From Sphingomonas lutea (GTDB lineage: Bacteria; Pseudomonadota; Alphaproteobacteria; Sphingomonadales; Sphingomonadaceae): a stretch of DNA of 64,000 nt. The notes beneath the pieces were generated by a model that did not search any database, was not told the DNA's origin, and saw only the letters and a list, made by a program, of their open reading frames with translations. Each line of letters opens with the position of its first letter. Positions within the stretch are counted from its first letter, which is position 1. This document shows positions 26,666 through 35,738 of the stretch, piece after piece. The stretch is taken from the NCBI RefSeq assembly GCF_014396785.1, contig NZ_CP060718.1, forward strand, positions 1,260,501 to 1,324,500, given 5' to 3'. The position numbers were made by a program, and so were the translations under genes.

Positions 26666-28140
26666 TGCGCCAGATCCGCAATGACCAGCCCCGCCGTCGC
26701 CTTGGCGCTGCCCACCACGCCCGGAATGCCCGCGCCCGGGTGCGTGCCCGCGCCGACGAAATAGAGGTTGCGCACTTTCTCGTCGCGATTGTGAACCCGG
26801 AAATAAGCGCTTTGCGTCAGGATCGGCTCCAGGCTGAACGCCGACCCCAGATGCGAGCGCAACTCGGTCTCGAAATCCGCCGGCCCGAAGTGAAAATGAG
26901 GTCCGATATTCTGTCGCAGTCCCGGGATCAGCCGCTCCTCGATGATGTCGAGCACGCGCTCGGCATAACGCGGGCCCTCCTTCGCCCAGTCGATCGTGCC
27001 CTTGCCGAGGTGCGGCACGGGCGCGAGCGCGTAAAAGGTCGATCGCCCCGGCGGCGCCATCCCCGGATCGGTGACGGTCGGGTGGTGGACGTAGAGCGAC
27101 GGATCCTCCGCCAGCGTCTCGCCCTTGTAAATCTCATTGACCAGCTCGGCATAGCGCGGCCCGAACAGGATGTTGTGGTGCGGGATGTCGGGGAAGGTGC
27201 CCTCGGTCGAGAAGTGCACCACGAACAACGATGGCGAAAAACGCTTGCGCCGCAGCCGCGCCTGCGACCTTTTTGCCGATGCGTGGCCGAGCATCGCATA
27301 AGTGCGCAGCACGTCGCCATTGGAGATGATCGCATCGAACGGTTTCGACAAGCCAAAAGGCGTCACGACCCGCGTTACCCGGTCGCCATCGGTAAGAATC
27401 TCTTTGACCGGCTCGTTCAGGTAGAGGGTGCCGCCGAGCCGTTCGAAATGCGTGACCATCCCGGCGATCAGCCGATTGGTGCCGCCGCGCGCGAACCACA
27501 CGCCGCCGTCGCGTTCAAGCTTGTGGATCAGCGCATAAATCGCGCTCGTCGTCATCGGATTGCCGCCGACCAGCAGCGTGTGGAATGACAATGCCTGGCG
27601 CAGCTTCTCATTGTGCACGAAGCTCGACACGACCGAATAGACCGATCGCCAAGCCTGGTAGCGCATCAGCTGGGGCGCCGCGCGGAGCATCGACTTGAAG
27701 TCGAGGAATGGGACGGCGCCGAGCTTGACGTAGCCTTCTTCGAACACGCCGGCCGAATAAGCGAGAAAGCGCCGGTAACCCTCGACATCGCGGGGATCGA
27801 GCGCGCGGATCTGCTCGGCCAGCTTGGCGTCGTCGTCGAGATAATCGAATACCGTCCCGTCGGGCCATGACAGACGGTAGAAGGGGCTGACCGGCAATAG
27901 CTCGACATCCGCCGCCATGTCGTGCCCGCTGAGCGTCCACAATTCGCGGAGGCAAGCAGGATCGGTGATGACCGTCGGGCCGGCATCGAAGATGTGGCCG
28001 CCCTCATCCCAGAAATAGGCGCGCCCGCCGGGCTTGTCGCGCGCTTCGATGACCGTGGTCTGGATGCCCGCCGATTGCAGCCGGATGGCCAGCGCAAGGC
28101 CGCCGAAGCCCGACCCGATGATTGCCGCCGTCTTGGTCAT
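26662..28140 (-). CDS. crtI: Phytoene desaturase CrtI
   Basis: A 492-residue FAD-dependent desaturase/isomerase taking phytoene to lycopene. The dinucleotide-binding motif GSGFGGLALAIRLQSAG starts at about residue 9. EARDKPGGRAYFW and HIFDAGPTVITDP follow in the FAD site. The C-terminal bacterial phytoene dehydrogenase signature is seen around NLYFVGAGTHPGAGIPGVV. The start chosen (MTKTAAIIGSG) sits in the ATGA overlap with crtY; longer upstream extensions lie inside crtY and are discarded. Confidence 0.95.
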   Translation of the reverse strand: MTKTAAIIGSGFGGLALAIRLQSAGIQTTVIEARDKPGGRAYFWDEGGHIFDAGPTVITDPACLRELWTLSGHDMAADVELLPVSPFYRLSWPDGTVFDYLDDDAKLAEQIRALDPRDVEGYRRFLAYSAGVFEEGYVKLGAVPFLDFKSMLRAAPQLMRYQAWRSVYSVVSSFVHNEKLRQALSFHTLLVGGNPMTTSAIYALIHKLERDGGVWFARGGTNRLIAGMVTHFERLGGTLYLNEPVKEILTDGDRVTRVVTPFGLSKPFDAIISNGDVLRTYAMLGHASAKRSQARLRRKRFSPSLFVVHFSTEGTFPDIPHHNILFGPRYAELVNEIYKGETLAEDPSLYVHHPTVTDPGMAPPGRSTFYALAPVPHLGKGTIDWAKEGPRYAERVLDIIEERLIPGLRQNIGPHFHFGPADFETELRSHLGSAFSLEPILTQSAYFRVHNRDEKVRNLYFVGAGTHPGAGIPGVVGSAKATAGLVIADLAQ

Positions 28141-29282
28141 GCGGCCTCCCGGAAGATTGCGGACAAGGCCCGGCCGATGGGGACCGGCGGCTTTCCGGTG
28201 AGGACGCGCAGTTTGTCGAAGGCCGTCAAACGGCCTGCATAGAAGCGCGCGATGGGTCCCGGCGGCAGCCGATAGAAATGTTCGAGCACGCGATAGCTTT
28301 GATCGGGTTCGGCGGCGCGGAACAGCATGCGGTTGAGCAGTCGATAAAAGCCGCGCTCGCGCCACATCTTGGCACCACGCGCGCGCAGGCCAGTGGTAAG
28401 GGCGGCAGCGGAATAATCGGTCTGCGCCGCAAGCCACGCGGCGTTGGCCGCCGCATCGGGCAGCGAATAGCTAGTGGTCGGGTGGAAGAAGCCGCCGCGC
28501 AGGCCGAGACGGGGAATGGGGTCGCTGTTCGGCCACAAAGCGTCGAAGTCGCCGCCCATCACCACCGGCAACACACCATGCTCCTCATCCTCGACGGCTG
28601 GTTCGCCGGCGCCGAGCGCCGCTGCCGCCTGTTCGAGCCGTTGGCGAAGCGCGTCCCGGTCGAGCGCCGCGCCGGCCGAATAGTAGGTGTCCTCGATCAG
28701 CACCTGCGTGGCGCTCATCGGCAGATAATAGACGAAGCGGTAGCCATCGTGCTGCGGCACGGTGGCGTCCATGATGATTGGCCGCGCCACCTTGTGGGGC
28801 GTCGGGAAGCGATACAGCCGCCCGACGAACTTCTGCCAGCCGAGCTGCTGGCCAGGCATCGGCCCCGGCCCACGCGCGTCGATCACGGCGTCGGCGGCGA
28901 TCGTCTCGCCATTCGCAAGCTGTACCTCCGTCGGGCCGAAGCCGGCGATCTCCGTGCCCAGTCGATACTGCGCGGGCCGGAGGCTCCCTTTGAGCGCAGC
29001 ATCAAGCGCGGCCGAGCGAATGCTGTTGTAGCCGATCGGGATGGTTCGGCGGCGGCGGGGGAAGCGGATTTCGTGGTCGGTCCAGCGCACCGCATCGATG
29101 CCGTCGAGCACCCATCGCGTATCCGGCGGAATGTCGGTATCGAAGAAGGACCAAGTGTGGTTGCCGCCGAAATCCGCGCCCTGGTCGATGACCAGCAGCT
29201 CGACCTCGGGCCGGCGCCGTGCCAGCGCAAGCGCCGCCAGCCCGCCTGCCAGTCCTCCGCCGGCAATGACGATCCGGCTCAC
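28137..29282 (-). CDS. crtY: Lycopene beta-cyclase CrtY
   Basis: A 381-residue flavoprotein that cyclises both ends of lycopene to beta-carotene. The N-terminal motif is IVIAGGGLAGGLAALALARR, then GGNHTWSFFDTDI, a CrtY hallmark. VIDARGPGPMPGQQLGWQKF and FVYYLPMSATQVLIEDTYY match the bacterial CrtY family. The start is taken as the GTG at 29282, directly before the FAD motif; an ATG at 29324 would add 14 residues and overlap the divergent DUF2141 gene by 7 bp. First gene of the crtY-crtI-crtB operon. Confidence 0.92.
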   Translation of the reverse strand: MSRIVIAGGGLAGGLAALALARRRPEVELLVIDQGADFGGNHTWSFFDTDIPPDTRWVLDGIDAVRWTDHEIRFPRRRRTIPIGYNSIRSAALDAALKGSLRPAQYRLGTEIAGFGPTEVQLANGETIAADAVIDARGPGPMPGQQLGWQKFVGRLYRFPTPHKVARPIIMDATVPQHDGYRFVYYLPMSATQVLIEDTYYSAGAALDRDALRQRLEQAAAALGAGEPAVEDEEHGVLPVVMGGDFDALWPNSDPIPRLGLRGGFFHPTTSYSLPDAAANAAWLAAQTDYSAAALTTGLRARGAKMWRERGFYRLLNRMLFRAAEPDQSYRVLEHFYRLPPGPIARFYAGRLTAFDKLRVLTGKPPVPIGRALSAIFREAA

Positions 29283-29317
29283 GAAGGCTTGATCCGACGG
29301 CGCTTGGCGAAACCGGC

Positions 29318-29767
29318 ATGACACTGATAAGTCGACACTCGATGTTCCGCCTTGCTGCTCCTGCTTTCGCCCTGTTTCTCATCGCGGCCAGTCCCGGGAC
29401 GGCCACGGTAGAGGTCGATATCTCGGGCCTTCGCAATATGCGAGGGCAGATCCATGTCTGCATCACGCAGAACCCCGCCTATTTTCCCGATTGTCGCAAG
29501 GACCCTCGCGCCATTCGGCAAAGCGCCCCTGCGACGACGCGCGAATTGCGGTTCACCGGCGTCGCGCCCGGCCGATACGCCGTGACCCTGTTTCACGACG
29601 AAAACACCAACCATCGCCTGGACACCGCCGTCGGTATTCCGCGCGAAGGCTTCGGATTCTCGCGCAATCCGAAAATCCGCTTCGGTGCGCCCAAATTTGA
29701 TGCAGTGAGCATTGAACTCGCCCCCGCCTTCACCCGCACGGCAGTGCACATGCAATACCTGCTTTAG
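29318..29767 (+). CDS. DUF2141 family secreted protein
   Basis: A 149-residue exported protein (141 residues if the ATG at 29342 is used; both leave a signal peptide, MFRLAAPAFALFLIAASPGTA). The mature part is a single DUF2141 beta-sandwich: VEVDISGLRNMRGQIHVCI, RFTGVAPGRYAVTLFHDENT, IPREGFGFSRNPKIRFGAP. Two cysteines could form a disulfide. Function is unknown, but the gene is often beside carotenoid genes in sphingomonads. It is divergent from crtY across about 35-60 bp that must hold both promoters. Confidence 0.82.
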   Translation: MTLISRHSMFRLAAPAFALFLIAASPGTATVEVDISGLRNMRGQIHVCITQNPAYFPDCRKDPRAIRQSAPATTRELRFTGVAPGRYAVTLFHDENTNHRLDTAVGIPREGFGFSRNPKIRFGAPKFDAVSIELAPAFTRTAVHMQYLL

Positions 29768-29827
29768 AACTTATGGCGGTGCGCGCTGGACGGGAAACCC
29801 TGGCGAGGGACCGTCGTTGAGCCGCCA

Positions 29828-31000
29828 ATGCGCGACGATCCTCAGCATCGGCTAGCAGCGCCCGCGTTCCTTAGCCGCGCGCTCGAGGCGGCGTGGCGGG
29901 CTGGCGCGCTGTCTCGCCCTGCACTCGACAAAACGGCGCTGATCCGAACTGCCACGGCGCGCGAGCGGGGTGAGCTTCAGGACGGCGCTTGGGAAGCGCG
30001 CCTTGCGTTGCTGACGGCGGATCTGGAACGGCACGCCGATTTGAACGCGCTTGGGCGAACGATTGCCCACGGGCAATTGGTCGGCCTCCTCCGACAGCGT
30101 ATCGCGGCGGAGCGGTTATGGCGGGAACGGCCGGAGATCGGGGAGGTCGACATCCGCGCGCCGGTCATCATCCTCGGCCATATGCGGTCGGGGACGACGC
30201 GGCTTCACCGCCTGCTCAGTGCCGACCGCCGCTTCGCCCACACCCGCTTGCACGAAACGCTCAGCCCGATGGCCCGGTCGCCACGTCGCGCAATCGCGCG
30301 GGCGATCGGGGTGCAGGCGCTGCTGTCGGCCTGCAACCCGGAATTGCGGCGCATCCATCCCAGCAGCCCACGCGCCGCGGAGGAGGAGTTCGGCCTGCAT
30401 GCAGTGTCGCTGCACGGCGCGATGTTCGAAGCGCAATGGCATGTCCCGAATTTCGCGCGCTTTTGCGAGCAGGCCGACCGGTCTTGGGTGTATGCGGAAT
30501 TCCGCCGCGTCCTGCAGACGCTTCGCTGGCGGAGGAAAGACCCGGTCGAACGGGTTCAGTTGCTCAAGGCGCCGCAGTTCATGGCTGACCTCGATACCGT
30601 GCTGAGCACCTTTCCCGATGCCCGCATCCTCTACGTCCGGCGCGATCCGGCGGAGGTCGTCGCCTCGACCGCGTCGCTGGTGTGGAATCAACGGCGGGTC
30701 CAGTCGAACGCGGCGGACCGCGCGGCGATCGGCCAGGAATGGCTCCGCCGCTCCCGCCTCCGCGAAAGCGCTGCAAAGGCCTCCCTCGCGCGTCATCCGC
30801 ATGTCCCGATCCTCCACGTCGACTACGGCGACGTCAGCCGGAATTGGCGGTCGGAGATCGCGCGCATCTACGATTTCCTCGGCTATCCCCAGCCGCGCGG
30901 CGCGATCCGCCGGATGGCGGCGGTGGCGACGGCATCGTCGCACCACGGCCATCATTATTCGCTGGAGCAGTTCGGCCTGTCCGAGGCGCGCGTCGCCTAG
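29828..31000 (+). CDS. Sulfotransferase family protein
   Basis: A 390-residue PAPS-dependent sulfotransferase of the Sulfotransfer_3 type. The 5'-phosphosulfate loop is ILGHMRSGTTRLHRLLSADR at about residues 114-133. The 3'-phosphate-binding segment is RILYVRRDPAEVVASTASL. The N-terminal 100 residues (helical, Arg/Leu-rich) precede the catalytic fold. The acceptor is unknown. Its position beside a crtZ/crtG/crtBIY cluster raises the possibility of a sulfated hydroxy-carotenoid such as caloxanthin or nostoxanthin sulfate known from relatives. It overlaps the convergent response-regulator gene by 4 bp. Confidence 0.82.
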   Translation: MRDDPQHRLAAPAFLSRALEAAWRAGALSRPALDKTALIRTATARERGELQDGAWEARLALLTADLERHADLNALGRTIAHGQLVGLLRQRIAAERLWRERPEIGEVDIRAPVIILGHMRSGTTRLHRLLSADRRFAHTRLHETLSPMARSPRRAIARAIGVQALLSACNPELRRIHPSSPRAAEEEFGLHAVSLHGAMFEAQWHVPNFARFCEQADRSWVYAEFRRVLQTLRWRRKDPVERVQLLKAPQFMADLDTVLSTFPDARILYVRRDPAEVVASTASLVWNQRRVQSNAADRAAIGQEWLRRSRLRESAAKASLARHPHVPILHVDYGDVSRNWRSEIARIYDFLGYPQPRGAIRRMAAVATASSHHGHHYSLEQFGLSEARVA

Positions 31001-31641
31001 TTCAGGTGGCCCTGCTGGATCGCCTTGAGGGCGGCGCGAGTGCGGTCGCGGGCATCGAGCTTGAGCAGAACATTGGAGACGTGGTTTTTCACCGTTCCTT
31101 CGGCGAGTGCGAGCAGGTCGGCGATTTCCTTGTTGCTGTAGCCGGCGCAGATCAGGTGGAGCACTTCGCGCTCGCGCACGGTAAGAGATTCCGTCATTTG
31201 ATGCTCGTCCGGCTCGGCCGGCTTGCGGCGAATCGCGGACATCAGGCTTTCGGTCATCGCCGGCTGGTACGCGGTCTTGTTGCTCGCCAGCGCCCGGATC
31301 GCCTGCGCCAGATCGTCCAGCGACACATCCTTCAGCATGACGCCTTTGGCACCGGCCTTGATCGCGGCGATGACCGCATCGCCATCGTCGAACGTGGTCA
31401 GCACCAAAGTCGGGGGCAGGGCGTCCCGCTCACGTAGCGCGTCCAACACCTCGATCCCGCTCATGCGCGGCATTCGGATGTCGAGGAGAAGGACGTCGGG
31501 CTTCAACTCGGGCACGGTCCTGACCGCTTGTTCCCCATCGCTCGCTTCGCCGATCACTTCGATATCGGGGACGAGCTCCAGCAGGCCGCGCACGCCCTGG
31601 CGGACCAGCATCTGGTCATCGACGAGGACGACTCGGATCAT
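30997..31641 (-). CDS. NarL/LuxR-type response regulator
   Basis: A 214-residue two-domain regulator. The receiver domain starts IRVVLVDDQMLVRQGVRGLL with the acidic pair, has the phospho-acceptor Asp in VLLLDIRMPRMSG and the conserved Thr/Lys in TTFDDGD and GAKGVMLK. The C-terminal GerE/LuxR helix-turn-helix is LTVREREVLHLICAGYSNKE then GTVKNHVSNVLLKL. It is translated from an ATG overlapping the stop of its sensor kinase. Targets unknown; it lies between the carotenoid/sulfotransferase and redox/copper clusters and could regulate either or neither. Confidence 0.92.
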   Translation of the reverse strand: MIRVVLVDDQMLVRQGVRGLLELVPDIEVIGEASDGEQAVRTVPELKPDVLLLDIRMPRMSGIEVLDALRERDALPPTLVLTTFDDGDAVIAAIKAGAKGVMLKDVSLDDLAQAIRALASNKTAYQPAMTESLMSAIRRKPAEPDEHQMTESLTVREREVLHLICAGYSNKEIADLLALAEGTVKNHVSNVLLKLDARDRTRAALKAIQQGHLN

Positions 31642-32786
31642 GCGAGTTGCGGGGTGCGTTTCGGCAGCCAGGCATCGATGGTGAAGCCGACGTCGGGCCC
31701 CGGCCGGACGGCGAGCTTGCCGCCCAGGCCTTCGAGCCGTTCGCGCATGCCGAGCAGGCCGGATCCAGGCGCGGTCGTCTTGGGACGGACCTGCCCATCA
31801 TTGCGCGCAACCAGCCGCACGCCATCTCCGTCCGACGTCACTTGCAGCCAAAGATTCTCGGCTTGGGCATGACGGACGGCATTCGTGACTGCCTCTTGCG
31901 CGCAGCGGATCAGCGCGTGCGCCTGTTCAGGATCGACTTGGACGCCGGCCGCGATCGCAACATGGATCGTTGGCGTCGGCACGGTCTTGGCCAGCGCGTC
32001 GAGCGAAGTCTTGAGATCGCAGCGCTCGGCTTCGCGCAGGGTCGCGACAACGTCACGCACCTTGCCAAGCAGGGTTCGTGCAAGGCCTTTCGCCTGAAGC
32101 ACATGGTCGTTGGCGCGTTCCGGTTCGGCGACGTTGCTGGCGATTTCGAGCTGGAGGCCGAGCGCGGTCAGCTCGTGCCCCCAAGCGTCGTGGAGCTCGC
32201 GCGAAATGCGAAGCCGCTCGGCATCGCGCACATTGTTGGCGATGATCGCCTGCGCCGCCTTGAGTTCGCGATTGGCCTGCGTCAGCTCGCGCGATGCTTC
32301 GGCTTCGCGGCGCAAGGCCTGCGCGGTGAAGACGAACAAAAGTTGCAGCGCGCCGGACTTGGTCAGCACCCAGCACAAGTCCGGGTTGAGCGATTGCGCC
32401 AGCGTGCCGATGATCGCCAGGTTCTGGAAGGCGATCCAGCTTAGCGCCTTGCCCGGCGTGGTCAGCATCCCGACCTGCCACGCGATCACGACCAGAAACG
32501 ACGAAATCCCCGCCCAGGGCACGATTACCGTCATCGCGACGACGGCGGCAAGCTGGACGGACAATAGCGCCCAGTGCACGTTCGTGCGCAGCTTCATCGT
32601 CATGGCGGCCAGCACCGCCAGCCCCATCACCGCGAAGGGGATGAAGAAGTAGGGCGACACCGTGACATCGCGGATCGTCCCTCCGGCGGAAAACTCTTTC
32701 CACACCGGCCAGCCATACGAAAGCCAAAGGCCAAGCGCTGCGACGCAGAACGTCCAGTGATGCCGCTGTTCGAGTTTATTGGTCAT
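31638..32786 (-). CDS. NarL-type sensor histidine kinase (HisKA_3)
   Basis: A 382-residue membrane kinase. The N-terminal 150 residues hold about five hydrophobic helices (for example PYFFIPFAVMGLAVLAAMTM and SVQLAAVVAMTVIVPWAGI) with almost no periplasmic domain, so the signal may be sensed in the membrane. A coiled segment (REAEASRELTQANRELKAAQ) leads to the HisKA_3 box LRISRELHDAWGHELTALGL with the phospho-His, then an HATPase domain (AQEAVTNAVRHA and GSGLLGMRERLEGLGG). Coupled to the downstream response regulator by ATGA. Confidence 0.92.
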   Translation of the reverse strand: MTNKLEQRHHWTFCVAALGLWLSYGWPVWKEFSAGGTIRDVTVSPYFFIPFAVMGLAVLAAMTMKLRTNVHWALLSVQLAAVVAMTVIVPWAGISSFLVVIAWQVGMLTTPGKALSWIAFQNLAIIGTLAQSLNPDLCWVLTKSGALQLLFVFTAQALRREAEASRELTQANRELKAAQAIIANNVRDAERLRISRELHDAWGHELTALGLQLEIASNVAEPERANDHVLQAKGLARTLLGKVRDVVATLREAERCDLKTSLDALAKTVPTPTIHVAIAAGVQVDPEQAHALIRCAQEAVTNAVRHAQAENLWLQVTSDGDGVRLVARNDGQVRPKTTAPGSGLLGMRERLEGLGGKLAVRPGPDVGFTIDAWLPKRTPQLA

Positions 32787-32823
32787 GATCCGATGCTGTC
32801 ATAGTGGTGCGAACAAGACCATA

Positions 32824-32859
32824 GGCCGAAGGTCATGGGTTCCCCCGCGACCTTCGGCC
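32824..32859. terminator. Perfect 11-bp hairpin downstream of the redoxin gene
   Basis: GGCCGAAGGTC and GACCTTCGGCC pair perfectly around a 14-base loop, just after the stop of the minus-strand redoxin gene and before the sensor-kinase start. It may terminate the redoxin transcript, though a T-run is weak. The half-site GCCGAAGGTCA also occurs in both 42-bp repeats near 35.7 kb. Confidence 0.5.
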
Positions 32860-32869
32860 GTCCGGCCGA

Positions 32870-33478
32870 TCAGCTATCCGAATATTTGACCGCGCAACCA
32901 TAGGGGCGGCTGCTGGCCACGGACACGGCCTTGCCCGCCTTGATTTCGGACAGGGCGGCAAGGACGTGGTTGCGCGCGCCCGCGACATCGGCCGGGCGCG
33001 GGGTCGGCTTGTCGTCGATCCCGCCGGCATAAACCAACGTGCCGGCCTTGTTGATAATGAACAGGTGCGGCGTCGTCTTGGCATCGTACAGCTTGCCAAC
33101 CACGCCGCGCGGGTCGAGCAAATAGGCGGTCGGCTTCGCGCCCGCGCTCGCCAGATGCGCCTTGGCCTGTGCGCCGTTGACGTGGCCCTGCTTGCCCGGC
33201 GCGCCCGAGTTGATCGACAGCCACACGACCCCGTCACGCGTCGCGGCGGCCTGCGTCTTCTGCATGTTGCCGCTGCCGTAATGCTTTTTGACGAAGGGGC
33301 ATTCAGGGTTGTTCCACTCGAGCACGACGGTCTTGCCGCGGAACGAGGAAAGCCGCACCGGCTTGCCGTTGACATCGGCGGCGGTGAAATTCGGCGCGGG
33401 CTTGCCGACTACAGGTGCCGCCGAAGCGGGAACGGCGATCATGGCCAAGGCGGTAAAGGCAGTGAGCATCGACTTCAT
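32870..33478 (-). CDS. Secreted redoxin-domain (AhpC/TSA-like) protein
   Basis: A 202-residue periplasmic thioredoxin-fold protein. Signal peptide MKSMLTAFTALAMIAVPASA. The redoxin core has APNFTAADVNGKPVRLSSF, then VVLEWNNPECPFVKKHYGS, where the usual CxxC is replaced by a single Cys in a PxCPFV turn. KTTPHLFIINKAGTLVYAGG is the cis-Pro side. A final SRPYGCAVKY carries a second Cys that could be the resolving residue. It is probably a peroxidase-like or disulfide-handling partner of the DsbD-family reductase immediately upstream on the same strand (43 bp gap). Confidence 0.82.
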   Translation of the reverse strand: MKSMLTAFTALAMIAVPASAAPVVGKPAPNFTAADVNGKPVRLSSFRGKTVVLEWNNPECPFVKKHYGSGNMQKTQAAATRDGVVWLSINSGAPGKQGHVNGAQAKAHLASAGAKPTAYLLDPRGVVGKLYDAKTTPHLFIINKAGTLVYAGGIDDKPTPRPADVAGARNHVLAALSEIKAGKAVSVASSRPYGCAVKYSDS

Positions 33479-33521
33479 CTGACGGTCCTTTCTGTCATGT
33501 GTGTTTTCCCGGGATTCATGG

Positions 33522-35603
33522 TCAACTGACCAGCGAGACCAGCTGCGATGTCGTCAGCACCTGAGGCAGCACTTCGACCGGCTGCCCCGGACGATAGTAG
33601 AGGTAGAGCGGCACGCCCGAGCGTCCGTGCTTTTCGAGGAAGCGGCCGATCGCCGCGTCGCCCCGGGTCCAGTCGCCGACCAGCACCGCAACATTCTTGT
33701 CCGCGAACGCCTTGATCACCTGGTCGCGCTCGATCGCGGTCTTTTCATTGACCTTGCACGTCACGCACCAGTCGGCGGTGAAATAGGCGAACACCGGGCG
33801 CCCCTCCTGCTGAAGGGCGGCAAGGCGGGCTTCGGTAAACGGCTCGGACTTGAGCGCGTCGCTCTGGCTCGCCGCAGTGGCAGGCTGCGCTGCCGCGACG
33901 GGAAGGAGGAATAGCGCCGCCGCCGCTGCGGCGATCGCGGGCGCAAGCGGCAGCCACGCGCCGCGTCGCCCTTGCCGCCGCCCGACCCACCACAAGGCGA
34001 GCGCGAGTAGCACGGCCGCGGCAAGCCCGAGTGACATGGCATCGACCCCCGCCTGCCGGCCGAGGATCCACGCCAACGCAAGCGCGGTCAGGAACATCGG
34101 CACCGACATGATCCGGCGGAACCGGTTCATCCACGCGCCGGGCTTGGGCAATTTCCGCCGCAGCGCGGGTACGAAGCCGAGTAGCAGGAAGGGCAAAGCC
34201 AGGCCGAGGCCGAGGCCGGCGAAGACCGCCAGCGCCGCCGGCGTCGGCAGGACCAGCGCCGCGCCCAGCGCCGCGCCCATGAACGGGCCGGTGCACGGTG
34301 TCGCGACGAACGCCGCCAGCGCGCCCGTCCAGAATGCACCGCTCGTCCCGCCCTTCGCCGCAAGCCGCCCGCCGCCCGTCAGCGCGGGAAGCTCGAACAG
34401 GCCGGCGAGGTTGAGCGCCACCGCGGTAATGAGGAGAAGAAGTACCAGGATCACCCGCGGATCCTGCAGCTGGAACGCCCAGCCCGCGGACGCGCCGCCC
34501 GCGCGGATCGCAAGCAGCGCCGCGCCCAGCGCCAGGCAGATAAGCACCGCGCCGGCGGTATAAGCGAGGGCTTCGCGCTTCGCTGAGCGTTCGTCGCCGC
34601 CCGCCTTGGCCAGGCTGATCGCTTTCAGGCTGAGGATCGGGAAGACGCAGGGCATGATGTTAAGCAGCAAGCCGCCGACTAAAGCGCCGAGAAGCGCGAA
34701 AAGGATGGCGGAGGAATCGACGCTCGCCGATGCGCCGCTCGCTGCGGTGAGCGGTTCGCCGGCCGGGGGGACGGCGCCCGGCACCGCGTTCAGCGAAAGG
34801 CCGATTCCGTCGCCGACCTTGAGCACGCCTTCGACTGCACCCAGCGTTGCCCCGGCGGCGCCTGCGTCGGTCTCGATGATCAGCATGTCGCCGGCGCGCG
34901 AGAAGGTCTGCGTCGCCGCATAGGCGAGCGCCCCATCGGTCAGCGGGTAGAAATAAGGGTCGTCGACGGCGAGGCCGGCGGGGACGGGCACAGCCAGACG
35001 GAAGCGATTGCCGGCCATCGCGAATTTCGCCGGTGAGCCGAGCGGCTTGGGAAGCGCCTGCCGGAACCCATCGAACATCGCGCGATTGGCCATCGGGCCG
35101 GGGCGCGGCCCCACCGTCAAGTCAAGCGCGACCTTGGCGGTTTCGGGAACGCACACTTCCTTGGTGCAGGCGAGATAGTCGACCGTCGCGCGGAGCGGCA
35201 ACTTGGTCCCCGGCGCGATGTCGGCGGGCACCTTGACGTCGATCAGCTGCGCATAATCGCCTTCATAGACGTAGTTCATCAGCCCGCCGATCACGAGCCG
35301 ATGCGGGACCGGATACTGGATCGGCCCGGCGGTCACGCCGGGCGGGAGGGTCCAGTCGATCTGCGTTTCGATGCCGCTGTCACCGGGGTTCTTCCAATAG
35401 CCATGCCAGCCCTTGTCGGGCCGCATCATCAGTGCGAGCGTGATCGTCTCGCCCGGCACCGCCACCGCATCTTCCGCGACGAGGCGCGAGGCGATCGCAT
35501 TCTTGCCCGGCGTCGGCAGCTGGGCATGGCTCGCCGTCGTCACGAACAGCGCCGCAAGCAGCGCCAGCCAGAGATGCAGAATTGGTCGGTTTGCGACGGC
35601 CAT
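33522..35603 (-). CDS. DsbD/ScsB-type thiol:disulfide interchange protein
   Basis: A 693-residue membrane protein moving electrons from cytoplasmic thioredoxin to periplasmic thiols. Three parts are visible. First, a signal peptide (HLWLALLAALFVTTASHAQ) and periplasmic N-terminal domain with TVDYLACTKEVCVPETA. Second, a CcdA-like transmembrane domain with NIMPCVFPILSLKAISLAKA and ATPCTGPFMGAALGAAL carrying the redox Cys pair. Third, a C-terminal thioredoxin domain with FTADWCVTCKVNE. The start at 35603 is where the signal peptide begins; the upstream in-frame extension is non-coding sequence with repeats. It probably serves the adjacent redoxin and copper-stressed periplasmic proteins. Confidence 0.9.
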   Translation of the reverse strand: MAVANRPILHLWLALLAALFVTTASHAQLPTPGKNAIASRLVAEDAVAVPGETITLALMMRPDKGWHGYWKNPGDSGIETQIDWTLPPGVTAGPIQYPVPHRLVIGGLMNYVYEGDYAQLIDVKVPADIAPGTKLPLRATVDYLACTKEVCVPETAKVALDLTVGPRPGPMANRAMFDGFRQALPKPLGSPAKFAMAGNRFRLAVPVPAGLAVDDPYFYPLTDGALAYAATQTFSRAGDMLIIETDAGAAGATLGAVEGVLKVGDGIGLSLNAVPGAVPPAGEPLTAASGASASVDSSAILFALLGALVGGLLLNIMPCVFPILSLKAISLAKAGGDERSAKREALAYTAGAVLICLALGAALLAIRAGGASAGWAFQLQDPRVILVLLLLITAVALNLAGLFELPALTGGGRLAAKGGTSGAFWTGALAAFVATPCTGPFMGAALGAALVLPTPAALAVFAGLGLGLALPFLLLGFVPALRRKLPKPGAWMNRFRRIMSVPMFLTALALAWILGRQAGVDAMSLGLAAAVLLALALWWVGRRQGRRGAWLPLAPAIAAAAAALFLLPVAAAQPATAASQSDALKSEPFTEARLAALQQEGRPVFAYFTADWCVTCKVNEKTAIERDQVIKAFADKNVAVLVGDWTRGDAAIGRFLEKHGRSGVPLYLYYRPGQPVEVLPQVLTTSQLVSLVS

Positions 35604-35635
35604 AGCGGAAAATTGCCACTTTCGAGGGTGCGTTA

Positions 35636-35677
35636 CCATATGCCGAAGGTCACGGTCGTTGCGTACGACCTGTGGCA
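35636..35677. repeat. 42-bp direct repeat, copy 1, with internal imperfect inverted repeat
   Basis: Begins CCATATGCCGAAGGTCACGG and ends CGACCTGTGGCA with a variable 10-bp centre. Within it TGCCgaAGGTC and GACCTgtGGCA form an imperfect hairpin. It lies 33 bp upstream of the DsbD-like start and is repeated 103 bp to the right. Confidence 0.75.
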
Positions 35678-35738
35678 TGGGATTGATGAACGGCAACCGC
35701 ACCGTTGCTGCAAGCTGCCACGAAGGCTGTGCTCGCAG

